The notes: generated by a model not told the origin, from the sequence alone. DNA of 64,000 bases from Lamellibrachia columna (GCA_963662155.1 OY759270.1:11421426-11485425), one strand, 5' to 3'. Counted from the first letter of the stretch, positions 1-15,278 are shown. Numbers and translations: made by a program.

Positions 1-957
1 AAATGCCATTGGCATTTGCAGAAAAACACTTGGGGAAAAGTTCCACCAAACTGGGTCTACAATACAGACACATAATCCCCACAATGTCTGATCAGCATTG
101 TAACCAGAAAAATTCTACTAGAAAGTATGTCATCCACTGGATTCTGCATAGAGTCTTACATGGCGCCACTTGCGATAAGGCATCAGGGAATATAAACAAA
201 CAATTTTTTGAGAATGCTATACGCAGTTATTGTTTTTGCTTGTGCAAACGCCATTCTCTTAATCTCTGGCATTTTAATCTCTTGCATTTAAGGCACCAAG
301 GAATATCAACAAACTTTTTTGAGAAATATTTTCCTTTTGTGGAAGAGATTATATGAAAATAAGCAGAACATTGTGATTAATCGGTTGCAGTTATTATCGT
401 TTTGACTCATGTAAATGATACATTATTTTAATCTGTGGTATTTTAATCCGTTGCATTTTAGGTATGTTAAAAAAAAAATTTTGGAAAAATATTTTTCTTT
501 TGTGGAAGAGCTTTCAAAACTAGACAGGAAATTATGATTAATCATTCGCAGTTATTGTAGTTTTTGCTTGTGCAAATGACACATTCTTTTATTGTCTGCC
601 ATTTTCTGTAGAGGCGAGATGATGACAAACAACTGTGTCTAGACAGGGAGCAGCGTGTGAGGCCTGTATCAATTCTTCTCTGCCTCATGTCATATTTTGT
701 AGTTTACTTCATCAAATGTACATTTGTTGTGGCAATGACTTACAATTTCTCTTGTGGGGTTCTTCTCATAAACATACTTTACTTACTCTGACTGTTATGA
801 TACATCACCGAATCACCTGCCTTGCAGTATGTGATCATATCATTTGCCAGTCCATTGATCCAGCTATGAGTGATGGAGGCGGTTGGTTGTAACTCATTAG
901 ATGAAAACATGTCCCTCAAACAGCATATGTAAACATTTCAGTAAACTACCGCCTTCT
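1..957. repeat. Degenerate tandem repeat (about 162 bp period), otherwise no gene seen
   Basis: From roughly 185 to 610 a block recurs about 2.6 times. The landmark is a gcagttattgt...tttgcttgtgcaaa segment near 223, 385 and 547, giving a period of about 162 bp with heavy decay. It is followed each time by a ttgtggaagag-like stretch. The rest of the interval shows no splice-framed coding signal or recognisable element. Open frames here are short and unconserved. Confidence 0.5.
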
Positions 958-1455
958 CAACATTGGACGTATTCATCACTATTTATTTATTTATTCGTGT
1001 GTTCTACCTTGAACACACCAGACAACTTGTCCATGTCCCAGTCACCTCCCGCATTGATTGCTATGATAACCTCCTCAATGATGTGCTCATGACTGTAATT
1101 GATGAACTACAGTGGGTGCAAAATCCCTGTGCTCATGTCATAATGATTTGCTCCAAACCCAACTGACCAACCGACCGTGTCACGCCCATGCTCTTGGAGT
1201 TACACTGGCTTCCAATGAAATGCTGCATTAATATGAAGACCTGACTTCTCACTTTAAAATGCTTTCATGGGCTCACACCTCCATACCTATCAGCACTTCT
1301 CTCTCCTTATTCCTGACATGCTGTCTGTGCTTTTCCGACAAGTTACTCCTTAAAAAACCTACTTATTGCATGAAAATCACCAAACATGCTTTCTCATGTG
1401 CAGCCCCAAGGTCAAGGAACCATCTGCCAATCACAATGCGCCAGTGCATCAATAG
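958..1455 (+). mobile_element. Non-LTR retrotransposon (LINE) RT C-terminal relic, copy 1
   Basis: Translation with several frameshifts gives the usual end of a LINE reverse transcriptase: a D-C-N-N-L-L segment, then LQWVQNPCAHVI, then a LHWLPM-like step near 1200, then a HGL/TSIP...YL segment and an AAPRSRNHLP stretch. The same block lies at 12930-13408, so it is a repeat and not a host gene. It is heavily decayed and cannot be assigned to a clade by eye. Confidence 0.7.
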
Positions 1456-1858
1456 AATTTGAGCATTTTAATTATACAAAACCCACAATTAACAGCGTAT
1501 CATTTAATCAATGAAAATCGTACATTTCCTTCTATTTTTTAATTGTTGATTTTTTATTTAAGTCATGGAAGTGTCATGGCTTTTTGCTTCAGATGTTCGG
1601 TGTGTTCTCTGTAGACGCCACAGGTAGACTTGAACACCTGGGGGAACGATACACCCCCAGGGGTGGGCATGTTGCATAGGGCACACTTGCCAATTCAACA
1701 GAGGGTGTTTGACTAATGAGGTAACTAACTACCTCTGGTTGTCTGACATTCCTGGTGAAGGATTTTACAAAGGATGGCTTTGTCTGGGGTAATCACCCTC
1801 TGTAAGTAAAGACCCCCTAACTGGAAAACTTGGCAGGGATTAATGACGGTGGAGGAAA
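1456..1858. other. Intergenic, nothing identified
   Basis: No credible ORF is present. A stretch near 1610-1850, GC-richer than its surroundings, contains a short imperfect hairpin around 1645-1665 (cacctgggg... / ...cccccaggggtg). It is absent from the second LINE copy at 13.4 kb, so 1456-3655 is either an insertion on this side or a deletion on the other. Confidence 0.4.
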
Positions 1859-1984
1859 AATTTGTTTGGTTAATCTGTTTGGTTAATCTGTTTGGTTAAT
1901 CTGTTTGGTTAATCTGTTTGGTTAATCTGTTTGGTTAATCTGTTTGGTTAATCTGTTTGGTTAATCTGTTTGGTTAATCTGTTT
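1859..1984. repeat. 13-bp minisatellite (tttggttaatctg)n
   Basis: About nine nearly perfect head-to-tail copies of tttggttaatctg run from about 1862 to 1983. Their near identity suggests recent expansion. Confidence 0.95.
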
Positions 1985-2020
1985 TCGTAGAGTTCAGATT
2001 TTATAATGAAGTATACATTA

Positions 2021-2491
2021 CCCCTGGTAAAAAGTCATTGGACCATTTTGTATTTTAGGCATATTCTCTTGGTCCCACCAAAAACTTGTCATAGATGTGG
2101 AATATTGTTTTTTTACATATGTTATGTAATTAGGCATTTGTTAGTTAATTAACAAATAATGAAAAATTTATAAAATATGAATAAAAAATTAAACTGTATT
2201 CCTGACACTGGTTTAAATCAACTACTAAACTATGATACAGCTATAGTAGTATGTCGATTTAAACCAATACAGGTGTATTTGGCACTCCAGTTTAATTTTC
2301 AATTAATAATTTATTCATTTTTTATTATGTTTTGATTAAAAAAACAACTGACTAATCACGTAACACATTTTCCCCATGATATTTCATATCTAAGGCACAT
2401 GTACAACGTACATTGACAATTTCAATCATTTCTGGTGCTCAGAAAATAAGCTTGAAATACAAAATGGTCCAATGAATTGTTACTGTTACTG
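2021..2491. mobile_element. Foldback MITE, Tc1/mariner-like
   Basis: Inverted ends tcattggaccattttgtatt (from 2035) and its reverse complement (2454-2475) match at about 21 positions. Inside, the two halves also pair imperfectly, with a ttaaactg...ggtttaaatc segment and its complement around 2195-2300, so most of the element could form one hairpin. TA dinucleotides at 2019-2020 and 2492-2493 flank slightly extended ends, which would suit a Tc1/mariner target site. There is no coding capacity. Confidence 0.75.
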
Positions 2492-3655
2492 TATGTTTAT
2501 CTGTATATCATTGAACTTGCTGGAGGTTGGAAATGGAGAAGGGAATTGAGGCTGATGGATTAATGCAGGGAGAATTTGGGTCAAACATTGATTCATCCTA
2601 TGGGTGACATTCTTAGATAGTATGGCAAAGTATGGTTTTCAACATAATTTGCCTATAATATCTGTTATGGAATAGTAATTTATTTTGTAATAAGGCTGTA
2701 ATTTTCATTTACATTTTCTTGTTTTCATGTCCACGTGTAAACATTCATCACACTACCTAGACAAATGTGAAATATTACTGCATGCATGTGATATTTTGCA
2801 TAGTTTACAGTCATCACTAAGTCTTGTCCTGAGTAGGATATCTCCAATGTCTAGTAACCTGCGTTTCCGATAACCTGACCAACCGTTCCAATTATTCAAA
2901 GGAGTTTCACAGTTTGGCCAAATGGAACAGTTAATTTGTCACAGTCATTGTCACTAAACATTGCTGCACAAATTAAAGTTTATTTATGCATTAATCGTGG
3001 ATCATTAAGTAATTTGTAATGCTAAAGCAAAATCATGTTGAACTTGGGTACTCATGTTGAGGAAATGTGTTTTAGTTTTACATATTGCTACAGCTTATTG
3101 AATTTATTGCATAACCCCCTTTGCAATATCGTAATTAGCCACTATTAGAAATGTAGTGCAAGGGTTTATTCATTTGTATATCCAAAATTGAAGTTGTACA
3201 TTAAGTAGTTAAATGTCTTCTTAAATTTTTTTTAATATTAATTATAATGAAAAAATTTCACCTATCACTATGGTAAACTGTCATAGTTTCCTTCCTTTCC
3301 ATTTGAAAACTTGGTCACATACAATTTTATATGTTAACCAACTTGCTTCACATGTTGTGATTGTCTTCACCTTCTATATATTTTTAATTATAATTAACAG
3401 CAAGTTCTCTTTATGAATATTTTTAATTAACAGCCATATAAAATGTAAATATACTTTGTGTTTGCGATTTAAGGAAATCAGTGTGAGAAAAAAATTCAAC
3501 AAGTTTGGAGATTTTCAACATAAACCAGACCATGGCAAAAATAGAGGCGAGCTGCTACCACTTGAAACACTACCAGTTACAGGAGAAGTCACTGGATATT
3601 CTCATAAACAAACCTACCACACCAACAGAGTAACACATCACAGCTGGTAACTTGT
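2492..3655. other. Intergenic, nothing identified
   Basis: AT-rich sequence without conserved coding frames, tandem arrays or inverted ends. The open frame at 3456-3650 has no homologue elsewhere in the window and no splice context that supports it. Confidence 0.4.
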
Positions 3656-3884
3656 AATTCAATCTGGTTCATTTGAGATGATATTTTCAGTTTACGAAGA
3701 CTTCACAAACAAATTATAGTTTTTGTTCTGTTTTTTCCTTGTTGCCCTGAGACCCATGCAGCCTGGGTGACCAAGTCACATAAATTTTATGTGAAAACAC
3801 ACAACAGATGTGTCGTTTGGTGCAATGTTCAGAAATGATCAGCTCGTAAACAGGGAACAGATCATTATTTTAACTATGGGTTGA

Positions 3885-4085
3885 TGGTACATGAATAAAG
3901 TCCCTGTGATTTTGAGATGGTACCCCATTTTGAGGACTTGATGCACCCAGGACAATTTTTTTACGAACAGGGAAATGGCACATTTGTACACTATAACACT
4001 TCTGCTGGGGGTAGCATCTTCTACCGGTATGTTGATTGTTTCAAAAGCAAAATTGCAGGATTTGACAAAAGCACTACTGTATTTC
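3885..4085. repeat. Dispersed repeat, copy 1 (also 13615-13800 and 22415-22600)
   Basis: A 200-bp segment starting near aataaagtccctgtgatttt recurs in both halves of the duplication and again 3' of the next gene region at 22.4 kb. In copies 1 and 3 the plus-strand frame stays open and translates similarly (a DFE..P-FEDL/FF-HP pattern followed by GTF..YY). Copy 2 has several stops. It could be a decayed transposon coding segment; no family is recognised. Confidence 0.5.
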
Positions 4086-4099
4086 TTTGATGACACAAA

Positions 4100-5052
4100 A
4101 AGTGTGTTAATTGTCTGTACTATTGTTCAAGGTGCAGGAAATCCTTGAAAGGGATTACTGTATCAAAACCACTGATACTTTATTCATGAGATGAACCTGG
4201 AAGTAAAATAATGGTCTGTTCCCAGAGACGCCACCTCCTGACTGACTCTGTCATCAGCTTCAGAACAATACAGCAGAGGGCACCACTGTGCAACCCTTCT
4301 GACTTGTATTTTTGCGTGTAAATAATGCCCTTACATGGGGAGCTTGTTTTGACAAGAGGACACATGTCAGGATCAATGTTGGTGATTTTGGAGCTAAGCT
4401 TGCAGCTTTCCTGTGTTCCTGGCTGCTATCAGTGTTGACTTAAGTTATTCTGAGGGAGAATCACATGTTAAAATGCTCAAACTAAGGAACTTTGTGAAAA
4501 TAAAAAATTGGGTAATACCCAGGAATTGGATGAGGGTGTATGGGTCAATGGTTCACTTGGAATTTCACACAAAAATGGGAGAGGTGTATTTTTCTCTTTG
4601 TTGAAATAATTTTTTTTTCTATTCACTGCATTGGTAGTGAGTGGATATTTCCTCCAATTCCCCATTTTTAAAATGGTGTGGGTGGGTGGGTCAATTTATT
4701 AAATTTATTTTTGGAATATTTCTTTTTTATATTTACAAAGGTCAATAAAATTAAATTTTGGCATGTTCATCATACATATTTGATTGAAGGTAATCAGTTC
4801 ATTCTGAAACTGGTTTCATTGCAGACAAAATTATACTTGGCACACTGCTCCTATGACTTAAACACATGTGCATGCATCAGCAGCTTTGATAACATTGTTG
4901 TGTTGAGGTTAAATATCGCAACATCTTATCATTCTTTGCAAATAGGTGAACCACAGAATGAATAGTGTTTGTAATGATCACCAGGTGGAAATGCCGTAGT
5001 TTTATCACTAAATGGCTCTATATTATTGTTGTTAGTAATTATGTGATTTGTG
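4100..5052. other. Duplicated intergenic flank, no gene
   Basis: This sequence is shared with 13810-14850, including a conserved block around the text agacgccacctcctgactga at 4226. Open frames are not conserved between the two copies, since stops and indels differ, so I do not call genes here. Confidence 0.5.
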
Positions 5053-5583
5053 CAGGGGTGAGATTTAGCAAGTTGTGGAAGGTGGCCAGTCGGGCTACCA
5101 ACCTTGCAAAGTGAAGTAGCCCAACAGCTTCTTAGGTAGCCCTCTTGCTAATCAATACTCTGATGATAGAAAGAAAATACTTTGAAGATAGAATATATTA
5201 TGATCAACATCAACAACAAATAAAAACATCAAAAACAAACAGTTTTTAAATATTTATTTTCAAGGCAGGATCAATACAATGTAATACATAATACTGAATA
5301 AAATACAGTATACAATTGTACAATTGTTTGTTTTCATAACATGGTATACCAACAGTCTACGCGAAATGTGGCGCCACACTGCACCAAGACTATTCACATG
5401 ACCGTTTATTATGTCAGTGTAGAATGACTGTTCAGTTACATATTGAGTGTCAATGTGGTTGATTAAAAACACAATGAATGCTCCCTATTGATATTGCTTC
5501 AGCTACAGTTTGCCAACATTTCTTGCAATGTCAAACGTGTCACAAACACGATTTATGGTTAACATAAATGCGATATAGCCAGA
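5053..5583 (+). mobile_element. hAT-like DNA transposon, 5' fragment
   Basis: It begins with caggggtgagatttagca and is collinear with the first two thirds of the complete element at 25773-26602, up to the gcgatatagccag text. The right end is missing. The corresponding place in the right duplication copy (about 14847) lacks this sequence, so insertion followed by a terminal deletion happened only in the left copy. Confidence 0.75.
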
Positions 5584-5750
5584 TGCATTGACAATTGAAC
5601 AACCATTGAATTGATTTTTATTAATCATTAATATATAACACAAAAGTACAAATTGTAAATGAATCAGTTTTTGAAATGTTATATACAAAACCAAGTTTAA
5701 AACTTGACAATGATAGGCAGTCAATCAGTTTAATCCTTAAATGTAAATGG

Positions 5751-5753
<3 letters not shown>

Positions 5754-5803
<50 letters not shown>
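5754..5803. repeat. (TA)n(CA)n microsatellite
   Basis: An uninterrupted TA run passes into a short CA run. The paralogous position at 15222-15350 has a longer and more complex TA array, so this locus varies in length. Confidence 0.95.
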
Positions 5804-5959
5804 CATAATAGATAATATTTCTTTATTTTATTTTAATTCATCATTTTCTGTAGACATTATTTAATGATGTCAAACACTTTTGGTTATTTTATGGATATGG
5901 CTCAATGAGAATTATATATTATTACATTAGTGTGTGCACAATCATAATTTCTTTTAAAA

Positions 5960-6496
5960 TCAAAGCACACTATATATGGCATGAGCCGAAATGACTGTTC
6001 TTAGAATTCCACCACTTAGATATTCGTTACTGTCGTGGGCTTCCATCATGGTTGTTGGGGTTGTAGACACCATAGTGATGAGTAACAGCAGCACAGCCGC
6101 AAAGGCACACTGAAAATTAGTCACAGGAATGAAGTAGATACATTTTTTACAAACGTCTAAATAGTGAACTTAACCAACTTTTTACATGATATTACAATGC
6201 AGCAAAATGATAAAATTGTTGAGCAACTCAACATATTTTGGGAAACATATTTTTTTACAATTTTGTAATTCATACATAGTGGGTACTGTTAGAATGAAAC
6301 CACATAATATTTCATAGTTTGGTACAAATCTGTTTCCCGTTAACCGATTCAATCCCATAATATGCACATAATTTATACATGATCTGGTTATGTCAGATAT
6401 CAAAGTAGGTGCGTGAATATCAGGAAGAGAATATTGTAAGCTTTTATATCAGTAAGAAATGCACACGAGCTGCAATACCAATGGATGAATGTTCAT
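5960..6496 (-). CDS. P1: secreted peptide sharing the family signal exon but without cysteines (candidate)
   Basis: The last exon is 6109 down to 5960, opening right after a ttttcag acceptor (CAG at 6112-6110). It encodes 49 residues: a family-type signal segment (CAFAAVLLLLITMVSTT) and then a mature part with no cysteine after the first residue, ending at TGA. The other members have the six-cysteine region here. A possible first exon is 6496-6479 (ATG plus five codons, then GTATTG); it is preceded by aaat as in P8 and would leave a 369-bp phase-0 intron. The donor is weak. The first exon of P2 at 8.9 kb could also serve. The right-hand copy (15.6 kb) is frameshifted and lacks 15 bp at the candidate first exon. 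P1 may be a non-cysteine peptide or a gene losing function. Confidence 0.45.
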
Positions 6497-6499
6497 ATT

Positions 6500-7756
6500 T
6501 GAAATACATTGTATTCCTCTCTGATGCTCTCCAAATGCTTCAAATGTACCACTGCACTTAGTGTTTTCTACAAGACTAAGTATACAGTACGCCGTAACAA
6601 ATTGTTAGGATTAGGAGACAGTATGTTCTTGTAAATGTACAGTTGACACCATTTTTTGACTGTTCGATGTCAGATAGAGAACACATGAGATGGCGCCACC
6701 ATCTCATAAACAACGCTGGTTTAAAGTGTAAAGTCCGAGTTGGTTTGGGTCAACCATTCGTGATTACCAAGTGTTTAAAACTATTTACTGTATTTGATCT
6801 AATAAGCATGCAGTATATTTGACAAAAATTTGGGCCATGTAAAAAGGAATCAGTTCTTATCAGTGTGCACCAACATTTTTCCTCTGGACAATAAAGTAAC
6901 TGTTTAACACTAGTGGTGTCATTTGGTGACTAACAAACTGTTTAACACTAGTGGTGTCATTTGGTGACTAGTGCAGAATAACTGAAAAGTGGTGCCAACT
7001 GTTTAACACCAGATGGTAACATTTCAGTTGTTCCACACTAGTCAAATAAAACAATTATGGATCCTGCTGATTAAAAAAGGGGGTGTGCATTAATTAGGAC
7101 ATGTATGCTTAATAGGTCGAATACAGTATGTGTCAAACATTGGACACAAATTAGGATTAAGGTACTTTTAGGTGGCCAAATGGCATTCCAAATTTAATCA
7201 GTTGCTATCACACATTGTGCTTCTTGATAACAATGGTGGCCGACGCAATTTGGAGCGCTATTTGGGCTGCTAATTGCCCTAAAAGTCAATGTTTGATCAG
7301 AATATACATATACTCTTTGTGAACCTCAAGCTATGAGGTGTGATGGTTTAAGCTGTAATGATTTTGGTTTTTAAAGGAGTACCATGTGCTTATTATGATA
7401 AATATGTACTTTAAAAAAACAAAGGTGATTTTGCACAACCTCATGCCAGAGCCCGTCATAACTTGTTGTTAAATCGTTCTCTGTCTGTTCTGTCTTTCTA
7501 CAATTATGCTAAACGTCAGTGGTATATCTAGCATCTCGCAAACGGAGAGACCAAAGAGGGGCCAAGTCTATTCACCCATTAGTTAACCATGCCTGCATTT
7601 GCTGCAAACTGAATTAGTAAAAGTCTACAGAAAAAAGAACATACTTCCGTCATACTTCCGTTCGCTATTTAAATTCACTATATCATAGTCTTACTGTAAT
7701 GTCTGTTATACCAACCGAGTTGATCTGGTGTGTGTTGTTTCATCATGGCGTCCGTG
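6500..7756. other. Intergenic between P1 and P2, no gene seen
   Basis: Conserved in the right duplication copy (16140-17247). It contains a direct repeat of about 40 bp, actgtttaacactagtggtg, at about 6898 and 6940. No coding frame persists in both copies. Confidence 0.45.
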
Positions 7757-8948
7757 CTAATTCCACAAATTGCAAAGCTCACTGCAATCTCGATTGAACC
7801 TTTCGCAGGCGAGTGAAGACGGGAATTTTTTTATGCAAACCAAATTTTGCTCCTTGCACTGTTCTAAGCAGGCAAGACGTTTTGGGCTTGGCTGCTCTGT
7901 GGTGATAACTGGAGAAGTTGACACCATGGTGGTGAATAGCAGCATCAGGGCAGCAACGGCATGCTGAAATATTATAATATTGGCTGCTGCTTTGGCTTCT
8001 CAGGTGTCAACATAATCAGTGTGAACAATAGCTTGGCCATAATTATAGAACATTAGAACAATATAAGTCATGGTTTTGGGGGCAATGCACCTCAAGGAGT
8101 TAAAAAGCTAATAATTTGCAACTACAGTCAAGAATATCATGCTAGTGTTTTTTTCTGAATTTGTTCTAAAAATGGGAGATTCTGGTCAGATCTCGATTAC
8201 ACTGGGGGCTGACATGTTTATTGGATGACCAATAAATTCCTGGCAGTTCTAAGAAATCAACTTCTGGTTGAGACATGTGCCTTAAGTGTGTTTGACCGAA
8301 ATCGAACAGCCGTCAGAAGCAACACAAACTCTCAATCAAACTAGCTGCTATGTCAGAACGAGAGAAGTTTAGTAAACAAAGGCCAAAGTATGTTGCACAA
8401 GTTGCGTTTAGACGTAAATAACTGTTGGCAAGTATAGAACTAGGTGTTTACGAATAGATTTTCTTTTGGTGAGCGAATGTAGTGTTACGTAACACTAATA
8501 GTATGGCGCGGCCCATGAAATTAAGATGCTGTGTGTTCAACAATGCTTTCCTTGTAAAGAACTGGCGCGATACTTTTGATTGTAATTGCAAATGGTTCTG
8601 TTTTAGTAACTCTTAAAAAACCGTTACTTTCGTTTTACCTTAATTAATAATAAATTTATCTGATGCCATGAGCTAACTGTTCACAGAAACTGTTGTTCTA
8701 TGAACATACATTTTCTGAGAGGGAGCATACCCACACAGGGGTGAATATTACATAGCAATGCCCATGCCCAAAATATCACAATAAAACATTAATATTTCAT
8801 AAACATAAATATAACAAAAAGAATTTGCAATATGAACAACTGTGACAATTCTCAGTGAAAGTTAGTTTTTTTTGCTGTCATGCTTTAATTATTATGATAA
8901 CTATGTTCTATGCCAGAACGTAAGGTTACGTACCACTGCGATCTTCAT
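7757..8948 (-). CDS. P2: small secreted six-cysteine peptide
   Basis: Two coding exons. Exon A is 8948-8934 (ATG AAG ATC GCA GTG, Met-Lys-Ile-Ala-Val), followed by the donor GTACGT. Exon B is 7963-7757, directly after a CAG acceptor (7966-7964), in phase 0. The precursor has 73 residues. Residues 1-22 form a signal peptide with core AALMLLFTTMVST, and a Thr/Pro-rich spacer follows. The mature part has C-x3-C-x6-C, a 9-residue loop (IKKFPSSLA), then C-x6-C-x3-C and a short CNLWN tail. An export role is clear from the signal peptide; the target is unknown. P5 is its duplicate: the signal segment is identical while 10 of about 51 later residues differ. The minus-strand leader just upstream of the ATG follows a pyrimidine-patterned stretch ending in cacag (CAG at 8973-8971), so a 5'-UTR intron is likely. 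Confidence 0.85.
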
Positions 8949-9208
8949 AGTTAGTCTCTAGTTTCGTGTTCTGTGAAGTAAGTAAGTAAGTATGCCAGGT
9001 ATATGCGTCGGCCTATTATAGAGACGAAAACACTGGAAATGGAGAGAAGCACTGGATATGATGAGTGGCTGATTTAGTTCCACTAGGTTAACTTAACCTG
9101 TATCTACAATCTGAGAGACGAAAGTTAAAATGGACTCGCTTGAAGAGTTTCGAGAAATTGCTTCAAACATATCAAGTATATTTGCATGTATTCATGGAGA
9201 GCAATCCA

Positions 9209-9217
9209 CTTTATGTA
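9209..9217 (-). promoter_or_regulatory. TATA-like box of P2
   Basis: On the minus strand this reads TACATAAAG, 261 bp upstream of the P2 start codon. It lies in a block that aligns with the P3, P5 and P6 upstream regions, including a CAATCAAGT-TTTAC module just upstream. Conservation in position and surroundings across four genes is the support; the exact start of transcription is not visible. Confidence 0.45.
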
Positions 9218-9665
9218 ACTGGTAAATACTTGATTGAAATACCTCCTGTGAAGTTCTATACATTGTGTGTGTCCATTTATAGAATAATTGCATTTATGTG
9301 TTTATGAGACAACAAATCATTCACGTGTGGTATATCACAGATATGAAAGCAACAGACGTTCTACAGCTTCTGGCACGGAATCATAATTTAATCAATAATC
9401 AATTGCATGAACAATGTATGTAATCAAGTTTAATATACACATCCACGTTTCAAATTTGAAGATAATAATAATAATTAACAGTTAATAATAATTAACAGTT
9501 AACATAGTTAAAAATGACATTCTGCAAAAAACAGTATGTGGCCATTTGCCCTATCACCCAATGCCAAAGAATATAATCTAGATGTCATATTAGGTTGCTT
9601 GTCAAGCCATGTCCAACTACAACAAATCCGCTAAGCATGGTACAAAATGTATTGTGGTATCCATG

Positions 9666-12430
<2,765 letters not shown>

Positions 12431-12723
12431 GCTTGGGATAAACCTGTTAAGATTTAACGTGGTTTCTTAAGCCTCTGTGTCTGATACAGATATGCAGCAG
12501 CACTAAAACTGGAGAGAAGGAAGTGACCAGTTTAGAGCTTTGGAAGTTCCTTGAAATCGTCTTATCCGGTCCCATGATACAAGTGCCTTTATTGTGTCAT
12601 GCTTAAAGCTGAGAGACTGGGCTAAGCATCACTTAGGATTCCTCTGCATGAAATAGTAAGACATGCCAGAAAGAGCTTCAAATGTATCAAGTGTATTTAT
12701 CTTTGTTCTAGGGGAGCGGCTCA

Positions 12724-12732
12724 CTTTATATA
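12724..12732 (-). promoter_or_regulatory. TATA box of P3
   Basis: The minus strand reads TATATAAAG, 294 bp before the P3 ATG. It is preceded by a CAATCAAGTGTTTACGAG module that is almost identical upstream of P6 and recognisable upstream of P2 and P5. Confidence 0.55.
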
Positions 12733-12929
12733 ACACACTCGTAAACACTTGATTGAAGTTTCTCTAGTGGTTCAGGGTTTGCACACCGATATTGGGGATG
12801 TTCTGCTGGTCCCTTAGCTAGAATTGTCAAATTTTCCATATGGATAACTACTCCGTCGCACCATATTTGCTTGTGTAAGGGAGCTGTTATCCGAGGTGGC
12901 AAATTTGAATGGGTGAGTAGTAGACCAAG

Positions 12930-13408
12930 AAACATTGGACGCATTCATCACTATTCATTTATTTATTCATGTGTTCTACCTTGAACATACGAGACAACTT
13001 GTCCATGCTCCAGTCATCTCGTGCATTGACTGCTGTAACAACCTCCTCAATGACATGCTCATGACTATTTGATGAACTGCAGTGAGTGCAAAATCCCTGT
13101 GCGCATGTCATAATGATTTGCTCCAAACCCAACCGACTGTGTCACGCCCATGCTCTTGGAGTTACACTGGCTTCCAATGAAATGCCGCATCACTATGAAG
13201 ACCCTACATCTCACCTTCACGGGCTTGCACCTCCATACCTATGGCACTTTTCTCTCCTTATTGCCTGACATGCTGTCTGTGCTTTTTCGATGAGTTACTC
13301 CTTAAAAAAACCTACGTATCACACGAAAATCACCAAATGTGCTTTCTCATGTGCAGCCCCAAGGTCAAGGAACCAACTGCCAATCACAATGCACCAATGC
13401 ATCTGGTT
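12930..13408 (+). mobile_element. LINE RT C-terminal relic, copy 2
   Basis: The same decayed LINE block as at 958-1455. Here the frames show LHGLAPPYL and an AAPRSRNQLPITM-like segment more clearly. It lies exactly between the two large duplication copies, so this LINE pair may mark or may have mediated the duplication junction. Confidence 0.7.
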
Positions 13409-13614
13409 CATTTGAGATGATATTTTAAATTTACGAAGACTTCACAAACAAATTATAGTTTTTATCATGTTTTTTTCTTGTTGCCCTTGGGTGACCAAAT
13501 CACATAAATTCTGTGTAAAAACGCACAACAGATGTGTCGTGTGGTGCAATGTTCAGAAATGATAAGCTCGTAAACAGGGAACAGATCATTATTTGAACTC
13601 TGAGTTGATATCAC

Positions 13615-13800
13615 ATGAATAAAGCCCCTGTGATTTTTAGATGGTACCACATTTTTAGGATTTGTTGCACCATGGAAATTTTTTTTCAAACAGCGAAAGG
13701 CCACATTTGTAAACTATGACACTTCTGCTGGGGAGAGCATCTTCCATGTTGATTGTTTCAAAAGCAAAATTGCAGGATTTGACAAAAGCACTACTGTATT
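13615..13800. repeat. Dispersed repeat, copy 2
   Basis: Counterpart of 3885-4085. Here the plus-strand frame is broken by several stops, which argues against a functional exon. Confidence 0.5.
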
Positions 13801-13809
13801 TCTGTGACG

Positions 13810-15215
13810 ACACAAAAAAAGTGTTGTTTGTTGTCTGTAACAAACAAACAAACCTTTTCCTTAGTCACGACTATTGTTCAATGTGCAGGAAATCCTTGAA
13901 AGGGATCACCGTATAAAAATCACTTTATTCATATGAGATGAACCTGGAAGTAAAATAATAGTCTGATCACAGAGACGCCACCTCCTGACTGACTCTGTCA
14001 TCAGCTTCAGAACAATACAGCAGAGGGCACCACTGTGCAACCCTTCTGACTAACTGTTCTGTTTAGACAGCGCCCTTTCCAGAGTAAACGGAAAGTGCCA
14101 CAACTCTGACTTTGCATGTAAATAATTCCCGTACAGGGAGAGCTTGTTTTGACAAGAGGACACATGTCAGGATCAATGTTGGTGATTTTGGTGTGGCCAG
14201 AAATTATTCTGAGATTGCAAATTTCCTGTGTTCCATATCAGTATTGACTTAAGTTATTCTGGGGGAGAATCACATATTAATATGCTCAAACTAAGGGGCT
14301 TTGTGAAAATAAAAATTCCAGTAATCCCCAAAAATTGGATGGGGGTGTATGGGTCGTCCACTTGGAATTTCACATAAAAATGGGAGAGGTATATTTTTTC
14401 CCTATGCTGAAATGGCTTTCTATTCACTGCATTGGTAATGAGTGGAGATTGCCTCAAATTTTTTATTTTTATAAGGGTGTGCTGGGTTTGTTAACTTATT
14501 CAATTCATTTTTTTAATATTTATTTTTTAGATTTATTTATAAAATTATATTTTGGCATGTTCATCATACACAATATTTGATTGAAGGTAATCAGTTCATT
14601 CTGAAACTGGTCTCATTGCAGACAAATAATTATACTTGGCACACTGCTTCTATGACTTAAACACATGTGCATGCATCAGCAGCATTGTTGTGTTGAGGTT
14701 AAATACTGCAACATCTTATCATTCTTTGCAAATAGGTGAACCACAGAATGAGTAGTGTTTGTAATGATCACCAGGTGGAAATGCCTCAGTTTTATCAATA
14801 GATGGCACCATATTATTGTTGTTATTAGTAATTATGTGATTTGTGTAGGGAAAATTTTTTGTCATCATGTAAATCAATTTTTTTTTTAGTAGGATGAATA
14901 ATTGCAGGCCAGTGTTTGCTACAAGTTGACAAACGGCAGTGTTGTTTGTTTACTAGTAATCTTGTAGTGAACAATGTGTAGTATAGTCACCAGCATATTT
15001 TACATTCACTATTTTTGATGCATATTTTTTTATAATTAATCTGGAAAACAGACAGATGCATAAACAATTGAATTGATTTTTATTAAGCATTAATATATAA
15101 TACAAAAGTACAAATTATAAAAGAAATAGTTTTTGAAATGTTAGATACAAAACCAAGTTTAAAACTTAACAATAGTAGGCAGACAGTCAGTTTAATCCTT
15201 AAGTGTAAATGGCAA
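13810..15215. other. Duplicated intergenic flank, no gene
   Basis: Matches 4100-5750 except for the missing hAT fragment and the local sequence at 14850-15050. No frame is conserved between the copies. Confidence 0.45.
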
Positions 15216-15219
15216 TAAC

Positions 15220-15221
<2 letters not shown>

Positions 15222-15275
<54 letters not shown>

Positions 15276-15278
15276 CAC

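Noticed and set aside
7770..7967. Plus-strand frame opposite P2 (and its twin at 17261)
   Set aside because: It is the shadow of the conserved minus-strand exon; its conservation follows from P2/P5.
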